Assembly (NCBI GenBank): GCA_027492795.1
Contig: JAPUEB010000007.1
Location: 1 to 64,000 of the forward strand
Origin: Chryseobacterium sp.
GTDB lineage: Bacteria; Bacteroidota; Bacteroidia; Flavobacteriales; Weeksellaceae
Length of the DNA: 64,000 bases
Direction of reading: 5' to 3'
The notes under the pieces were generated by a model that was given only the letters and a program-made list of their open reading frames with translations, did not search any database and was not told the origin of the DNA. Made by a program: the position numbers and the translations under genes. Of this stretch, positions 1 to 8,295 are shown piece by piece. Position 1 is the first letter of the stretch. The number at the start of each line of letters is the position of its first letter.

Positions 1-57
1 AAGCTAGAAAAGTTATCAACTAAACTTTACGTCAACTTATTTTATGAGAGATCAATT

Positions 58-501
58 TTAATATTTTTCAATCAAATAGCGGTACGCTTTCAGATATTTA
101 TTGAGGCGTTTTGCATCTTTTTCAGAAATTGGACGGTTGAAGCGACGAATATCCATATTATCGCGCAAATCATTTAGTTTTACGGCAATTGCCAGTGGAG
201 ACTTTTCTGTTCGTAATATAAACTCGTCATAATCTTCATCCGGATTGAATTTTGTGACGCATTTTATGGCAAAAAGTATGTGTTCAGGAAAACCTTCATT
301 GCGTAAAAACTCAAAATCAAATTCTGGGCAATCTTCTACAACGTCGTGAAGCACTCCCACAATTTTCTCGTCTATGGTTTTTCCGTAGTTCATCACCCGC
401 ATAACGTGTCCTATATATGGAGCGCCGTATTTGTCGGTTTGTCCTTTATGCGCTTTATCGGCTATTTTTATCGCCTTATTTAGAAGTTCTTCTTTGGTCA
501 T
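58..501 (-). CDS. HD-domain hydrolase, SpoT/MESH1-like
   Basis: 147-aa soluble protein with the metal-binding pattern of the HD superfamily: H18 in KAHKGQ, H32 in YIGHV, the HD pair H52-D53 in GVLHDVVED with E56-D57, and a late acidic stretch in VKLNDLRDN. This arrangement is that of the (p)ppGpp hydrolase domain of SpoT and of stand-alone alarmone hydrolases, which remove pyrophosphate from ppGpp using Mn2+. It has no synthetase, TGS or ACT domain. At 147 aa it is shorter than typical small alarmone hydrolases (about 170-190 aa), so a different nucleotide phosphohydrolase role is possible. It is a single gene reading out of the window edge; a -7-like box lies 17 nt upstream. Confidence 0.75.
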   Translation of the reverse strand: MTKEELLNKAIKIADKAHKGQTDKYGAPYIGHVMRVMNYGKTIDEKIVGVLHDVVEDCPEFDFEFLRNEGFPEHILFAIKCVTKFNPDEDYDEFILRTEKSPLAIAVKLNDLRDNMDIRRFNRPISEKDAKRLNKYLKAYRYLIEKY

Positions 502-517
502 TTCATTGACATTTTTA

Positions 518-525
518 CAAATTTA
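518..525 (-). promoter_or_regulatory. Candidate -7 box of the HD gene
   Basis: On the minus strand the sequence is TAAATTTG, a perfect match to the Bacteroidetes -7 consensus TANNTTTG, 17 nt before the start codon. No clear TTG -33 element is at the expected distance, so support is partial. Confidence 0.35.
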
Positions 526-758
526 AAGATTAACTACATTTTTTAATAAATTTTTTCGGAATACTTTTACACAATTTCAGTTAAATTTTACAAGATTCTA
601 TTGTAATGATTTCCAAAATTTTGGATTGTTTCTAACAAATGTGTGTGATTTTGACAGAATTTAACATAAAATTTAAATGTTTTTTTGAATTAGAATGAAT
701 TATTCAGAATAATTATTTTTCCGTAAACAATTGTATTTCAGAAAAATAAAATTATTTA

Positions 759-792
759 TTGACGTTTTATAAAAAACTAAACACTACCTTCG
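759..792 (+). promoter_or_regulatory. Candidate promoter of the 55-aa ORF
   Basis: TTG at 759-761 and TACCTTCG at 785-792, a one-base variant of TANNTTTG, separated by 23 bases, slightly long. It is 33 nt before the ATG of the 55-aa ORF. Confidence 0.35.
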
Positions 793-825
793 TATCATTA
801 AACAAGACCATAAAAAACAAGCAAT

Positions 826-993
826 ATGGAAAAATACATTAACCTGCTTGTTCCGGCTTTAAGTATATTGTTCATTTTTTTAGGCTATATGTTGGGTAAC
901 TTTTTCGGTTATTTTATGTATGCCTTTGCAGCGGTTCTTATGTTTTTACTGATTTTCAGTAAAAGAAGGGAGAGCTCCAAAAAACTAAATTAG
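826..993 (+). CDS. Small membrane protein, 55 aa, unknown function
   Basis: ATG at 826 opens a 55-codon frame ending TAG at 993. The peptide begins MEKYINLLVPALSILFIF and has two predicted hydrophobic segments (about residues 6-24 and 27-45) and a basic tail (SKRRESSKKLN), so the C-terminus is probably cytoplasmic. Support comes from a plausible flavobacterial promoter upstream, a clear hairpin terminator 34 nt downstream, and an amino-acid composition typical of a membrane peptide rather than random A+T-rich sequence. I recognise no family. It stands alone between two minus-strand genes. Confidence 0.55.
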   Translation: MEKYINLLVPALSILFIFLGYMLGNFFGYFMYAFAAVLMFLLIFSKRRESSKKLN

Positions 994-1026
994 TGGTAAT
1001 TATTTTTTCCCAGAATAAAAAGCAAA

Positions 1027-1055
1027 AAAGCCACATGAGGATTTCACGTGGCTTT
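1027..1055. terminator. Bidirectional hairpin terminator
   Basis: Stem AAAGCCAC/GTGGCTTT with one internal mismatch region, A-rich on the left and followed by T-rich sequence on the right. It lies between the convergent 55-aa ORF and the 109-aa secreted protein gene. Confidence 0.7.
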
Positions 1056-1074
1056 CCTTCATTTTATTTTTCCT

Positions 1075-1404
1075 TTATTTTTTAGGTTCCAAAATTTCTA
1101 CTTTCAAACTATCATTATTCTTCTGAAATGCATTTGGAATTGGAATAGCATTCTCCTTTGGAACTACCTTTAAAATTGAATAAATTTCAGGATTTTCAAT
1201 TTTTTTCACCAACATTTTATAGGGAAGATTGTCTGTATTTTGCGCTAAACTTTTACCATAAATATTTGGCTTTTTAAAATCTTTCAAATCAAATTTTAAT
1301 GATTTCGTAGAATCTGTTTTCTGTTTTTCAAATTGTGATAAAGGCATTTTTTGAGCGAAACAAAAAGAGGCGCATAAGCTAAAGAAAAGAATGGAAGATT
1401 TCAT
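1075..1404 (-). CDS. Hypothetical secreted protein, 109 aa
   Basis: Starts MKSSILFFSLCASFCFAQ, a signal peptide ending FAQ as is usual in this organism's exported proteins. The mature part is short (about 90 residues), polar and lysine-rich, with several proline pairs and no motif I recognise. It is a single gene, convergent with the 55-aa ORF and sharing its terminator. Function unknown; the export signal is the only supported property. Confidence 0.6.
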   Translation of the reverse strand: MKSSILFFSLCASFCFAQKMPLSQFEKQKTDSTKSLKFDLKDFKKPNIYGKSLAQNTDNLPYKMLVKKIENPEIYSILKVVPKENAIPIPNAFQKNNDSLKVEILEPKK

Positions 1405-1706
1405 GCTTTTTTATTTTAAGTAAAATTAGCAATTATTTTGCAATTTTAGAGCCTTTATAAATTTTCAAAAATGAAACCTTAATTTATTTACCCAAACCTA
1501 AAAAAGAGTAATTTAAGGTTTACCTTGAAGGAAATTTTCCAAACTTTAGAATTGGAGGAAATACAATTTACAATACTATATTTTAAAAATAGAAATTTAA
1601 AAATCATCTAAAGACTATTGTATTGCCTATTATTTTTCATAATTTCGTTCCCTTCAATTATGTATTTGCTTTACATTAAAACGGAAAATCTTTAGTTTGA
1701 AAAATT
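1405..1706. other. Intergenic region upstream of kdsA
   Basis: 302 A+T-rich bases between divergent genes. Apart from the candidate kdsA promoter at 1618-1647 I see no reading frame or repeat. Confidence 0.5.
1618..1647 (+). promoter_or_regulatory. Candidate kdsA promoter
   Basis: TTG at 1618-1620, 19-base spacer, TAATTTCG at 1640-1647: a near match to TTG-N19-TANNTTTG. The leader to the kdsA ATG would be about 55 nt. Confidence 0.45.
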
Positions 1707-2516
1707 ATGATCCAACACCTCAATAACATCCACCACAAAAACTCCAAAAACTTTTTTCTCATCGCCGGTCCCTGCATTATCGAGGGAGAAGAAATGGCGC
1801 TCCGAATTGCAGAAAAAGTTTTGAAAATTACTGATAAATACGAAATTCCCTATATTTTTAAAGGCAGTTTCAAAAAAGCCAATAGAAGTAGGGTAGATTC
1901 TTTCACCACAATTGGCGAGGAAAAATCCTTGGAAATCTTGAAAAAAGTAGGAGAGGCCTTCAATATTCCCACTACAACCGACATCCATGAAAACGAACAC
2001 GCTTCTTTGGCTGCACAATATGTGGATGTTTTGCAAATTCCTGCTTTTTTGATTCGGCAAACGGATCTTTTGGTTGCCGCCGCGAAAACAGGGAAGTGCG
2101 TTACTTTGAAAAAAGGCCAATTTCTTTCGCCGGAATCCATGAAATTTGCGGTGGAAAAAGTGAAAGATTCTGGAAACGAAAAAACAGCCATTATCGAACG
2201 CGGAAATTCCTTCGGATATACAGATTTGGTGGTAGATTTCAGAGGAATTCCTACGATGCGAGAGTTTGCGCCAGTTATTTTGGATGTTACGCATTCGCTG
2301 CAGCAACCCAACCAAAGTTCGGGAGTTACCGGTGGAAGACCGGAACTGATAGAAACCATCGCGAAAGCCGGAATTGCAACTGGAGCCGACGGAATTTTTA
2401 TAGAAACCCACGAAGATCCTTCCTGCGCACTTTCAGACGGTGCAAATATGCTGAAATTGGATAAATTGGAAGATTTACTGCAAAAATTAACCAGAATTAG
2501 AGAGGCAATTCTATAA
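1707..2516 (+). CDS. kdsA: 3-deoxy-8-phosphooctulonate synthase KdsA
   Basis: 269 aa. Cytoplasmic enzyme condensing phosphoenolpyruvate with arabinose 5-phosphate to KDO 8-phosphate, the committed step to the KDO of lipopolysaccharide. Family motifs in order: LIAGPCIIEGEE near the N-terminus, KGSFKKANRSRVDSF, LKKGQFLSPESM, ERGNSFGYTDL, DVTHSLQQP and the C-terminal GADGIFIETHEDPSCALSDG. C23 occupies the position that is a metal-ligand cysteine in metal-dependent KdsA (asparagine in the E. coli type), so this is probably the metal-dependent class. It is followed after 25 bp by a secreted protein and a TonB receptor on the same strand, possibly cotranscribed. Confidence 0.96.
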   Translation: MIQHLNNIHHKNSKNFFLIAGPCIIEGEEMALRIAEKVLKITDKYEIPYIFKGSFKKANRSRVDSFTTIGEEKSLEILKKVGEAFNIPTTTDIHENEHASLAAQYVDVLQIPAFLIRQTDLLVAAAKTGKCVTLKKGQFLSPESMKFAVEKVKDSGNEKTAIIERGNSFGYTDLVVDFRGIPTMREFAPVILDVTHSLQQPNQSSGVTGGRPELIETIAKAGIATGADGIFIETHEDPSCALSDGANMLKLDKLEDLLQKLTRIREAIL

Positions 2517-2541
2517 AATTTATTAACTTTTCAAAATCAAA

Positions 2542-3045
2542 ATGAAAAAGCTCGTTACAATTACTTTTTTACTGATTTCTGTCTTTGTTTTTGCTCAAAA
2601 AGCAGATTCTTTGCTTGTTGTTTTTCCAGCTAAGTACAATTTGGAACTGAAAGGGAAACAGCAAAATCAGCTTCAGGAATTTTCAGAATATCTTCCAAAA
2701 AATGAGACTTTTGAAAACTACAGCATCATCGCAACTAAATTGGTTATTAGAAACGGGAAATCGATACCTTTGGAGCTTTTCCGAGATAAAGTGGTAGAAG
2801 ATACTAAAAAAGATACCAAAAATTTCAAATACACAGAGCTGAAAAGCACTGAAAATGCACTCATTTTCAAATGTGAATCGGATTATTACATAAAAGGTCG
2901 TGATAAGGAATCTCAAATATATTTCCTTACAAAAGGTAAAAACGATTTCTTCATCAATATTGTCGCTCTGAAGCAAAGTTCTTTGCCGAAAGAATTTGTA
3001 GATGAATGGTATAAAGTGTATAACGAAAGCAAATTTGTAGAATAA
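2542..3045 (+). CDS. Hypothetical secreted protein, 167 aa
   Basis: Signal peptide MKKLVTITFLLISVFVFAQ, then an about 148-residue mature domain rich in lysine and aromatic residues, alternating like a small beta/alpha fold, without cysteines forming pairs or a known motif. It ends 6 bp before the TonB-dependent receptor gene, so the two are almost certainly one transcript. A periplasmic or surface partner of that receptor is a reasonable guess only. Confidence 0.75.
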   Translation: MKKLVTITFLLISVFVFAQKADSLLVVFPAKYNLELKGKQQNQLQEFSEYLPKNETFENYSIIATKLVIRNGKSIPLELFRDKVVEDTKKDTKNFKYTELKSTENALIFKCESDYYIKGRDKESQIYFLTKGKNDFFINIVALKQSSLPKEFVDEWYKVYNESKFVE

Positions 3046-3051
3046 ATATCT

Positions 3052-5280
3052 ATGAAAAAAATAGTAGTAAGCATCATACTTCTTGTTCCTTTTTTAAATT
3101 TTGCACAAAAAAAGGACACCGTAAAACGCACACAGGAAATCGAAGAAATTATTTTTCAGAAAAAGGGTAGAGGAAAAATGACAGACCTTACCACTGTATC
3201 GATAAGGGCAAAAGAAGCATCACAAATCGCCTCTATTTCTGGTGGAATTGAAGGTTTAATAAAAACTTTGCCATCTGTAAACTCCAATACAGAGCTTTCT
3301 TCGCAATACATGGTTCGTGGCGGAAATTATGATGAAAACCTAATCTACATCAACGATATTGAGATTTACCGACCGTTTTTGGTAAGAAATTCAATGCAGG
3401 AAGGAATGAGTATCATCAATCCGGATATAGTTTCTACAGTGAATTTTTCAGCAGGAGGTTTTGAGGCAAAATATGGCGATAAAATGTCTTCCGCTCTCAA
3501 TATTTACTACCGCGAACCCGAAAAATTTGAAATTGGAGGCGAAGCAAGTTTGATAGGAGGGAGGCTTTCTACAGGATTTGCAAGCGAAAGTAAAAAGTTT
3601 ACAGCATTAGTTTCTGGAAGGTACAGAAACACGAATTTGGTGCTGAATACGATGAATGAAGAAACAGATTTCAACCCGAAATACATGGATTTTCAGTCTT
3701 TTTTGAATTATCATGTAAGTCCGAAACTTTCGCTATCGTTCATAGGATTTTACTCTAATAATGATTATGAAATGGTTCCAAAAAAGAAACAGGTTGAGTT
3801 TGGAACGGTAAATCAACCCATAAAAATTGATGTTTTTTACAACGGCCGCGAAGACGACCGCTACAAAAATATGATGGGAACTTTTTCCATTAATTATCGT
3901 CCTGCCGAAAAATGGCGGGTTTCATTGGATAATTTTGCCTATCAAAACCGAGAGCGAGAGTATTACAGCATCGCTTCCGGATACATTTTACAAGCTTTTG
4001 ATCCCAAAACTGGCGATCCCGTAACTTCCTACGATGTTGGCGGACAAATAGATCATGCCAGAAACGATTTATTGGTAAGAACTTACGGAACGCAGCTTCG
4101 CACAAGATTTTCGCCAAATGTAAATTCAGATATTGAAGTAGGTTTAAAATTTGAAAAAGAAAACCTGCGAGATTTAACGAATGAGTGGCGACTTGTAGAT
4201 TCCATAGGCTACAGCGTTCCGCATGATCAGACGCTTCCTGGAGTTTTGGATCCAAGTTCGATGGAGCTTTACTACCATATTGCAGGAGACAATCATATAC
4301 AGCCATCCAGACTTTCGGCTTATGCGCAATATTCCACGAAATTTTATTTGGGAAATAATCGTGCTTTTCTGAATGCGGGAGCCAGAGTTGCGAATTGGAG
4401 CTTCAATAAAGAAACTATTTTTTCGCCAAGAGCACAGTTTGCCATAAAACCTGATTGGGAATCTGATATGCTTTTCCGAATCGCGGGAGGAATTTATTAT
4501 CAGCAACCATTTTATAAGGAAATTAAAGATTTAGACGGAACTTTCAATTCAAACATCAAATCGCAGCGTTCTTATCAGCTAATTTTAGGTAACGATTATG
4601 AATTTGAGATGTATGAAAGACCATTTAAGCTAACAACCGAGCTTTATTATAAAAAAATGGATCGATTGATTCCTTATTTTATGGATAATGTTCGTATAAG
4701 ATATGCAGGAAATAACAATTCTGAAGGATACGCTTATGGAATTGATACGAGACTTTTCGGAGAATTTGTTCCTGGAATAGATTCTTGGCTATCTGCAAGT
4801 TATGCAAGAACTTATGAAAATATCAACGGAAAAGGCGATATTCCGAGAGCGACAGATCAACGTCTTAGATTTGCGATTTTCTACCAAGACTATATGCCGA
4901 AATTTCCAAAAATGAGGGTAAATCTTACAGGAATTTACGCAATGGGACTTCCAACAGGAGCGCCAATTATGTTTGATAATTCGGGAAAACCAAGCTTGGA
5001 AACCAGATATCAGTTTCAAAAAACTTTACCGGCCTATAAACGTGTAGATATCGGATTATCATACGTATTTATCGATCCTAAAGAAAAAAACAGAGGCTAC
5101 GGTTTCTGGGAAAAATTTGAAGAGCTTACATTAGGAGTTCAGGTTTTTAATGCTTTTAATATTTATAATACAGTGGCGAATCAATGGGTGACTGATGTGA
5201 GCAACAATAATATTTATCCGGTTCCTGTCAATTTGACAGGCAGATTTTTCAATGCGAAACTGGAGTTTAGAATCAGATAG
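3052..5280 (+). CDS. TonB-dependent outer-membrane receptor, 742 aa
   Basis: Signal peptide to about residue 18, a short N-terminal linker (EIEEIIFQKKGRGK), then a plug domain (about 45-155: GGIEGLIKTLPSV, YMVRGGNYDENLIYINDIEIYRPF, NFSAGGFEAKYGDKMSSAL) and a long beta-barrel ending in phenylalanine/arginine-rich strands (FNAKLEFRIR). It lacks the N-terminal carboxypeptidase-regulatory-like domain seen in many Bacteroidetes receptors. Substrate unknown: no siderophore, heme or vitamin gene adjoins it. The gene lies 6 bp after the 167-aa secreted protein gene. Confidence 0.9.
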   Translation: MKKIVVSIILLVPFLNFAQKKDTVKRTQEIEEIIFQKKGRGKMTDLTTVSIRAKEASQIASISGGIEGLIKTLPSVNSNTELSSQYMVRGGNYDENLIYINDIEIYRPFLVRNSMQEGMSIINPDIVSTVNFSAGGFEAKYGDKMSSALNIYYREPEKFEIGGEASLIGGRLSTGFASESKKFTALVSGRYRNTNLVLNTMNEETDFNPKYMDFQSFLNYHVSPKLSLSFIGFYSNNDYEMVPKKKQVEFGTVNQPIKIDVFYNGREDDRYKNMMGTFSINYRPAEKWRVSLDNFAYQNREREYYSIASGYILQAFDPKTGDPVTSYDVGGQIDHARNDLLVRTYGTQLRTRFSPNVNSDIEVGLKFEKENLRDLTNEWRLVDSIGYSVPHDQTLPGVLDPSSMELYYHIAGDNHIQPSRLSAYAQYSTKFYLGNNRAFLNAGARVANWSFNKETIFSPRAQFAIKPDWESDMLFRIAGGIYYQQPFYKEIKDLDGTFNSNIKSQRSYQLILGNDYEFEMYERPFKLTTELYYKKMDRLIPYFMDNVRIRYAGNNNSEGYAYGIDTRLFGEFVPGIDSWLSASYARTYENINGKGDIPRATDQRLRFAIFYQDYMPKFPKMRVNLTGIYAMGLPTGAPIMFDNSGKPSLETRYQFQKTLPAYKRVDIGLSYVFIDPKEKNRGYGFWEKFEELTLGVQVFNAFNIYNTVANQWVTDVSNNNIYPVPVNLTGRFFNAKLEFRIR

Positions 5281-5888
5281 TTTGACTACAATTCGTTTTT
5301 TCTAATAAAGGATATGTAGGTTGTTTTTGTCAATATATTTTTGAAAATCTGGTTATCAAAAAAAACAATTCAAGTTTTTTGTGTAATTAAGACAAATTTT
5401 TGAAATTTATAATGATTCCATATTACTATTTAAAATATTGACAGTCATGTATAAAACATATTCGATTTAACATAATATAAATTATAGGACTTTTTTAGTT
5501 TTTTAAGATGCGCTTGCTCCTTATAGTTTAGCAATGTAAAATTTATTACTTGTAATCAAGTTGTTTGAAAGTTCATACTACTCTAAATTGAAGACATTAT
5601 TCCTCTTAATAATTTTTATCCTGAACAATTAATTTCAAACTTATTCCATTATCACACAACTTTATTTTTGATAATGCAATAAGGTTTTTTTAATTTTACT
5701 ACTCAAAAAATTACTAAAGGAATACGGTTTTAATGAATCAATATTTCATTTACGAAATTTCTTATTCTTAAAAAAAGATTTAAATTTCCTAAATTGGGTA
5801 AGCTTTCACGATTTTGATCTGATTATTCTATTCATTATTACATTCATTCATCTTATTTTTAGTAAATTTAAGCCACAAAAGAAATCTC
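5281..5888. other. 608-bp A+T-rich gap
   Basis: Very A+T-rich sequence between two plus-strand genes. A frame open from about 5675 on the plus strand, running into the next gene in another phase, reads rather protein-like (KEYGFNESIFHL then FLKKDLNFLNWVSFHDF) but has no ATG, GTG or TTG near its beginning. It may be a decayed gene end or chance. No terminator or repeat stands out. Confidence 0.4.
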
Positions 5889-6383
5889 ATGAAAAAATTA
5901 CTCTTGTTTGCCGTTGTAATTGGCAGCATTATAGCTTGCGAAAAAAAGACAAAATCTACAATGAAAGATGTTGCAAAAGATTCTTTATCCATCAACAAAA
6001 GCGATATCGCAGTGCAGTCAATTCCTGAAACCTGCTATATGCAGGCTACCGGAAAAGACACTGTTTTCTTGAAAGTAAGTGACAATTTGGGTACTATTAT
6101 CGGAAAAATGCACTACAAAAATTTTGAAAAAGACAGTTCTTACGGCGATGTTTCAGGCTTGATGGATGGCGATACGCTAAAACTAGACTACACTTTTCAG
6201 TCCGAAGGTACTACATCCACACGCGAAATTTGGTTTTTAGTTAAAGGTGGAGAACTTATGGAGGGTATCGCAGCTTACGATGAAACGGGAGAAAGATATA
6301 AAAACCCCATTGATATCAAATACAGTGGCGGCCACGTTTTAAAAACTGCCGATTGTAAAAATTTTGATAAAAAATTGAAGTAG
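5889..6383 (+). CDS. Hypothetical lipoprotein, 164 aa
   Basis: MKKLLLFAVVIGSIIAC followed by EKK: a type II signal peptide with lipobox ending at C17, so the product should be lipid-anchored. The mature part begins with a polar linker and then a roughly 110-residue domain with TCYMQATGKDTVFLKVSD and a glycine-rich 'VKGGELMEGIAAYDETGERY' type strand pattern, suggestive of a small beta-barrel. I do not recognise a named family. Single gene, 51 bp before the Nudix regulator. Confidence 0.75.
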   Translation: MKKLLLFAVVIGSIIACEKKTKSTMKDVAKDSLSINKSDIAVQSIPETCYMQATGKDTVFLKVSDNLGTIIGKMHYKNFEKDSSYGDVSGLMDGDTLKLDYTFQSEGTTSTREIWFLVKGGELMEGIAAYDETGERYKNPIDIKYSGGHVLKTADCKNFDKKLK

Positions 6384-6434
6384 TTTATCTTTTACTACTC
6401 TATTTCTTTTCTGCAAAATAATTTTTAGTTTTAA

Positions 6435-7187
6435 ATGAAATACGACGACTCAAAAAATAAGCAAACCCTTAAAGATCTGCTGGAAACAACAAATTTTGTT
6501 GAACATATTTCGGTGGATTGCGTTATTTTCGGTTTCCATCATAACAAGCTGAAAGTTTTGCTATTGAAGTATCCAGAGCTTGAAATTTGGTCGGTTCCCG
6601 GAGGATTCGTTTTTGAAGGAGAAAATGTGGACGATGCCGCTCACAGAACACTTTATGAAAGAACCGGATTGGAAAAACTTTTTTTGGAGCAGTTTCATAC
6701 TTTTGGAAATATCAACAGAACAGATTTGAACAATCCGCACCGAATTCTTCTGGAAAACAGAAATATACAGGTAGATAAAGACCACTGGATTTATCAGCGT
6801 TTTGTAACGGTTGGTTATTATGCTTTGATTGATTTTTCGCTTTCCCACAGCTTTCCCGATTCGCTGAATGAGACCTGCAATTGGTTTGAGGTGGATAATC
6901 TTCCTAAAATGGCGTTCGACCATAAGGAAGTGGTAGAAAAAGGACTCGCTTTTCTGCGGAAAAATCTGGATTATAAAATCGTGGGAAGTAATTTACTGCC
7001 CGAAAAATTTACCATGAAGGATTTGCAGACACTTTACGAAACAATTTTGAATGAAAAATTCCTGCGAAATAATTTTCAAAGAAAAATTTTAAGTCTGAAT
7101 ATGTTGGAACGCTTAGAGAAGTTTTACGATGGTTCCGCAAACAAAGCTCCCTATTTATACAGGTTTATAGACAAGGATTTAAAATAA
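6435..7187 (+). CDS. Nudix-domain transcriptional regulator (NrtR-like)
   Basis: 250 aa. An N-terminal Nudix fold (about residues 20-150) contains VPGGFVFEGENVDDAAHRTLYERTGLE, where the catalytic Nudix signature GX5EX7REUXEEXGU is degenerate (RT for RE, ER for EE). A winged-helix-like C-terminal part follows (about 165-245: FTMKDLQTLYETIL, NFQRKILSLNMLERL). This is the build of NrtR-type regulators, in which the Nudix domain senses a nucleotide or sugar and the winged helix binds DNA. In Bacteroidetes, members control NAD or sugar genes, but no such target adjoins here. Its last 9 bases overlap the convergent aldolase gene. Confidence 0.85.
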   Translation: MKYDDSKNKQTLKDLLETTNFVEHISVDCVIFGFHHNKLKVLLLKYPELEIWSVPGGFVFEGENVDDAAHRTLYERTGLEKLFLEQFHTFGNINRTDLNNPHRILLENRNIQVDKDHWIYQRFVTVGYYALIDFSLSHSFPDSLNETCNWFEVDNLPKMAFDHKEVVEKGLAFLRKNLDYKIVGSNLLPEKFTMKDLQTLYETILNEKFLRNNFQRKILSLNMLERLEKFYDGSANKAPYLYRFIDKDLK

Positions 7188-8210
7188 TTCCCCTATTTTT
7201 TCAGCACATTTTTCCACAGCGGCATCTTCTGTTGCCCAAGAAGTGATTAAACGAATTGCAGAATGATTTTCATCAATTTTTTTCCAGACATAGAAATCAA
7301 AATCTTTTGCTAAAAACTCAATTTGTTGGTTGTTTAAAATAGGGAAAAGTTGATTGGTAAATGTATCAGCCAAAAACTGAATTCCTTTTGCCCGAAAAGC
7401 CGCTTTCAACTTCATTGCGTGTTGATTGGCTTTTTTAGCGAGATCAAAATAAAGATCATCCTTCAAAAGTTCCAAAAACTGAATTCCCAAAAGCCTTCCT
7501 TTAGCAAGCATCGCTCCTTTTTGTTTGATGTGGAATCCGAAATCCACCTGCAAATCAGGATTATTAATCACAATCGCCTCTCCTATCAATGCTCCGTTTT
7601 TCGTTCCGCCTAAATAAAAAGCATCGGTTAATTCGGCAACATCCTTCAAACTAAGATCATTGGTTTCCGCCATTAAAGCTTGTCCCAATCTTGCACCATC
7701 CATAAAGAGATAAAGATTATTTTCCTTACAAAATTTTGAAAGGTTTTCTAGCTCATTTTTGGTATAAATAGTTCCAATTTCAGTTGAATTTGAAATATAC
7801 ACCAGTTTTTGCTTTACCTGATGCGGAACGTTTTTATGAACATCCAAAACATTCTGAATATCAATTGGTTTCAGTTTTCCATTAGCAGTTTCTACAGCAT
7901 GTACCTTGTGTCCGGTTGCTTCAATCGCTCCTGCTTCATTCGTAAAAATATGTCCAGAATTTGCTGAAACAACGCTTTCGTGCGGACGAAGCAACGCCGA
8001 AATCACGATGAGATTTGCCTGTGTTCCACCAGAAACAAAAAAAACTTTGGAATTTTGTTTTTCTATTTTTTCTTGAATAATCTTGGCTGCTTCTGCGCAA
8101 TAATCATCTAAACCATATCCATTTTGATAATTGAGATTGGTCTTAGTTAAAGCTTCTAAAATTCTTGGATGGCAACCTTCAGAATAATCGTTTTTGAAAG
8201 AAATTTTCAT
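7179..8210 (-). CDS. Low-specificity threonine aldolase / beta-eliminating lyase
   Basis: 343 aa, PLP fold-type I enzyme. Visible sites: FFVSGGTQANLIVIS (cofactor phosphate region), SANSGHIFTNEAGAIEATG, LFMDGARLGQAL with D171 to pair with the pyridine nitrogen, and K204 in YLGGTKNGALIGE as the Schiff-base lysine. Family members cleave L-threonine and L-allo-threonine to glycine and acetaldehyde; some relatives act on other beta-hydroxy amino acids, so substrate is inferred. Length is normal for the family. The gene is convergent with, and overlaps by 9 bp, the Nudix regulator, and is divergent from the DtxR-type gene. Confidence 0.88.
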   Translation of the reverse strand: MKISFKNDYSEGCHPRILEALTKTNLNYQNGYGLDDYCAEAAKIIQEKIEKQNSKVFFVSGGTQANLIVISALLRPHESVVSANSGHIFTNEAGAIEATGHKVHAVETANGKLKPIDIQNVLDVHKNVPHQVKQKLVYISNSTEIGTIYTKNELENLSKFCKENNLYLFMDGARLGQALMAETNDLSLKDVAELTDAFYLGGTKNGALIGEAIVINNPDLQVDFGFHIKQKGAMLAKGRLLGIQFLELLKDDLYFDLAKKANQHAMKLKAAFRAKGIQFLADTFTNQLFPILNNQQIEFLAKDFDFYVWKKIDENHSAIRLITSWATEDAAVEKCAEKIGELF

Positions 8211-8244
8211 ACTGCAAAATTAATATTTTCACATGGTTTTACTG

Positions 8245-8274
8245 TTGAAATCTAAAGAAAAATTGTTAGATTTG
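8245..8274 (+). promoter_or_regulatory. Promoter of the DtxR-family gene
   Basis: TTG at 8245-8247, a 19-base spacer and TAGATTTG at 8267-8274: an exact fit to the flavobacterial TTG-N19-TANNTTTG promoter. Transcription would begin near 8281, leaving a leader of about 15 nt before the TTG start at 8296. Confidence 0.6.
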
Positions 8275-8295
8275 TAGGTAAATCATTCTAACATT

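Larger units (their letters stand above)
502..825. other. A+T-rich divergent intergenic region
   Basis: 324 bases between the divergent HD gene and the 55-aa ORF. It holds the two candidate promoters listed separately and otherwise only A+T-rich sequence. I see no further reading frame or clear repeat. Confidence 0.5.

Noticed and set aside
1692-2411. 239-codon open frame antisense to kdsA
   Set aside because: It lies wholly over the conserved kdsA coding frame, its composition is that of a complementary shadow, and it has no family motif.
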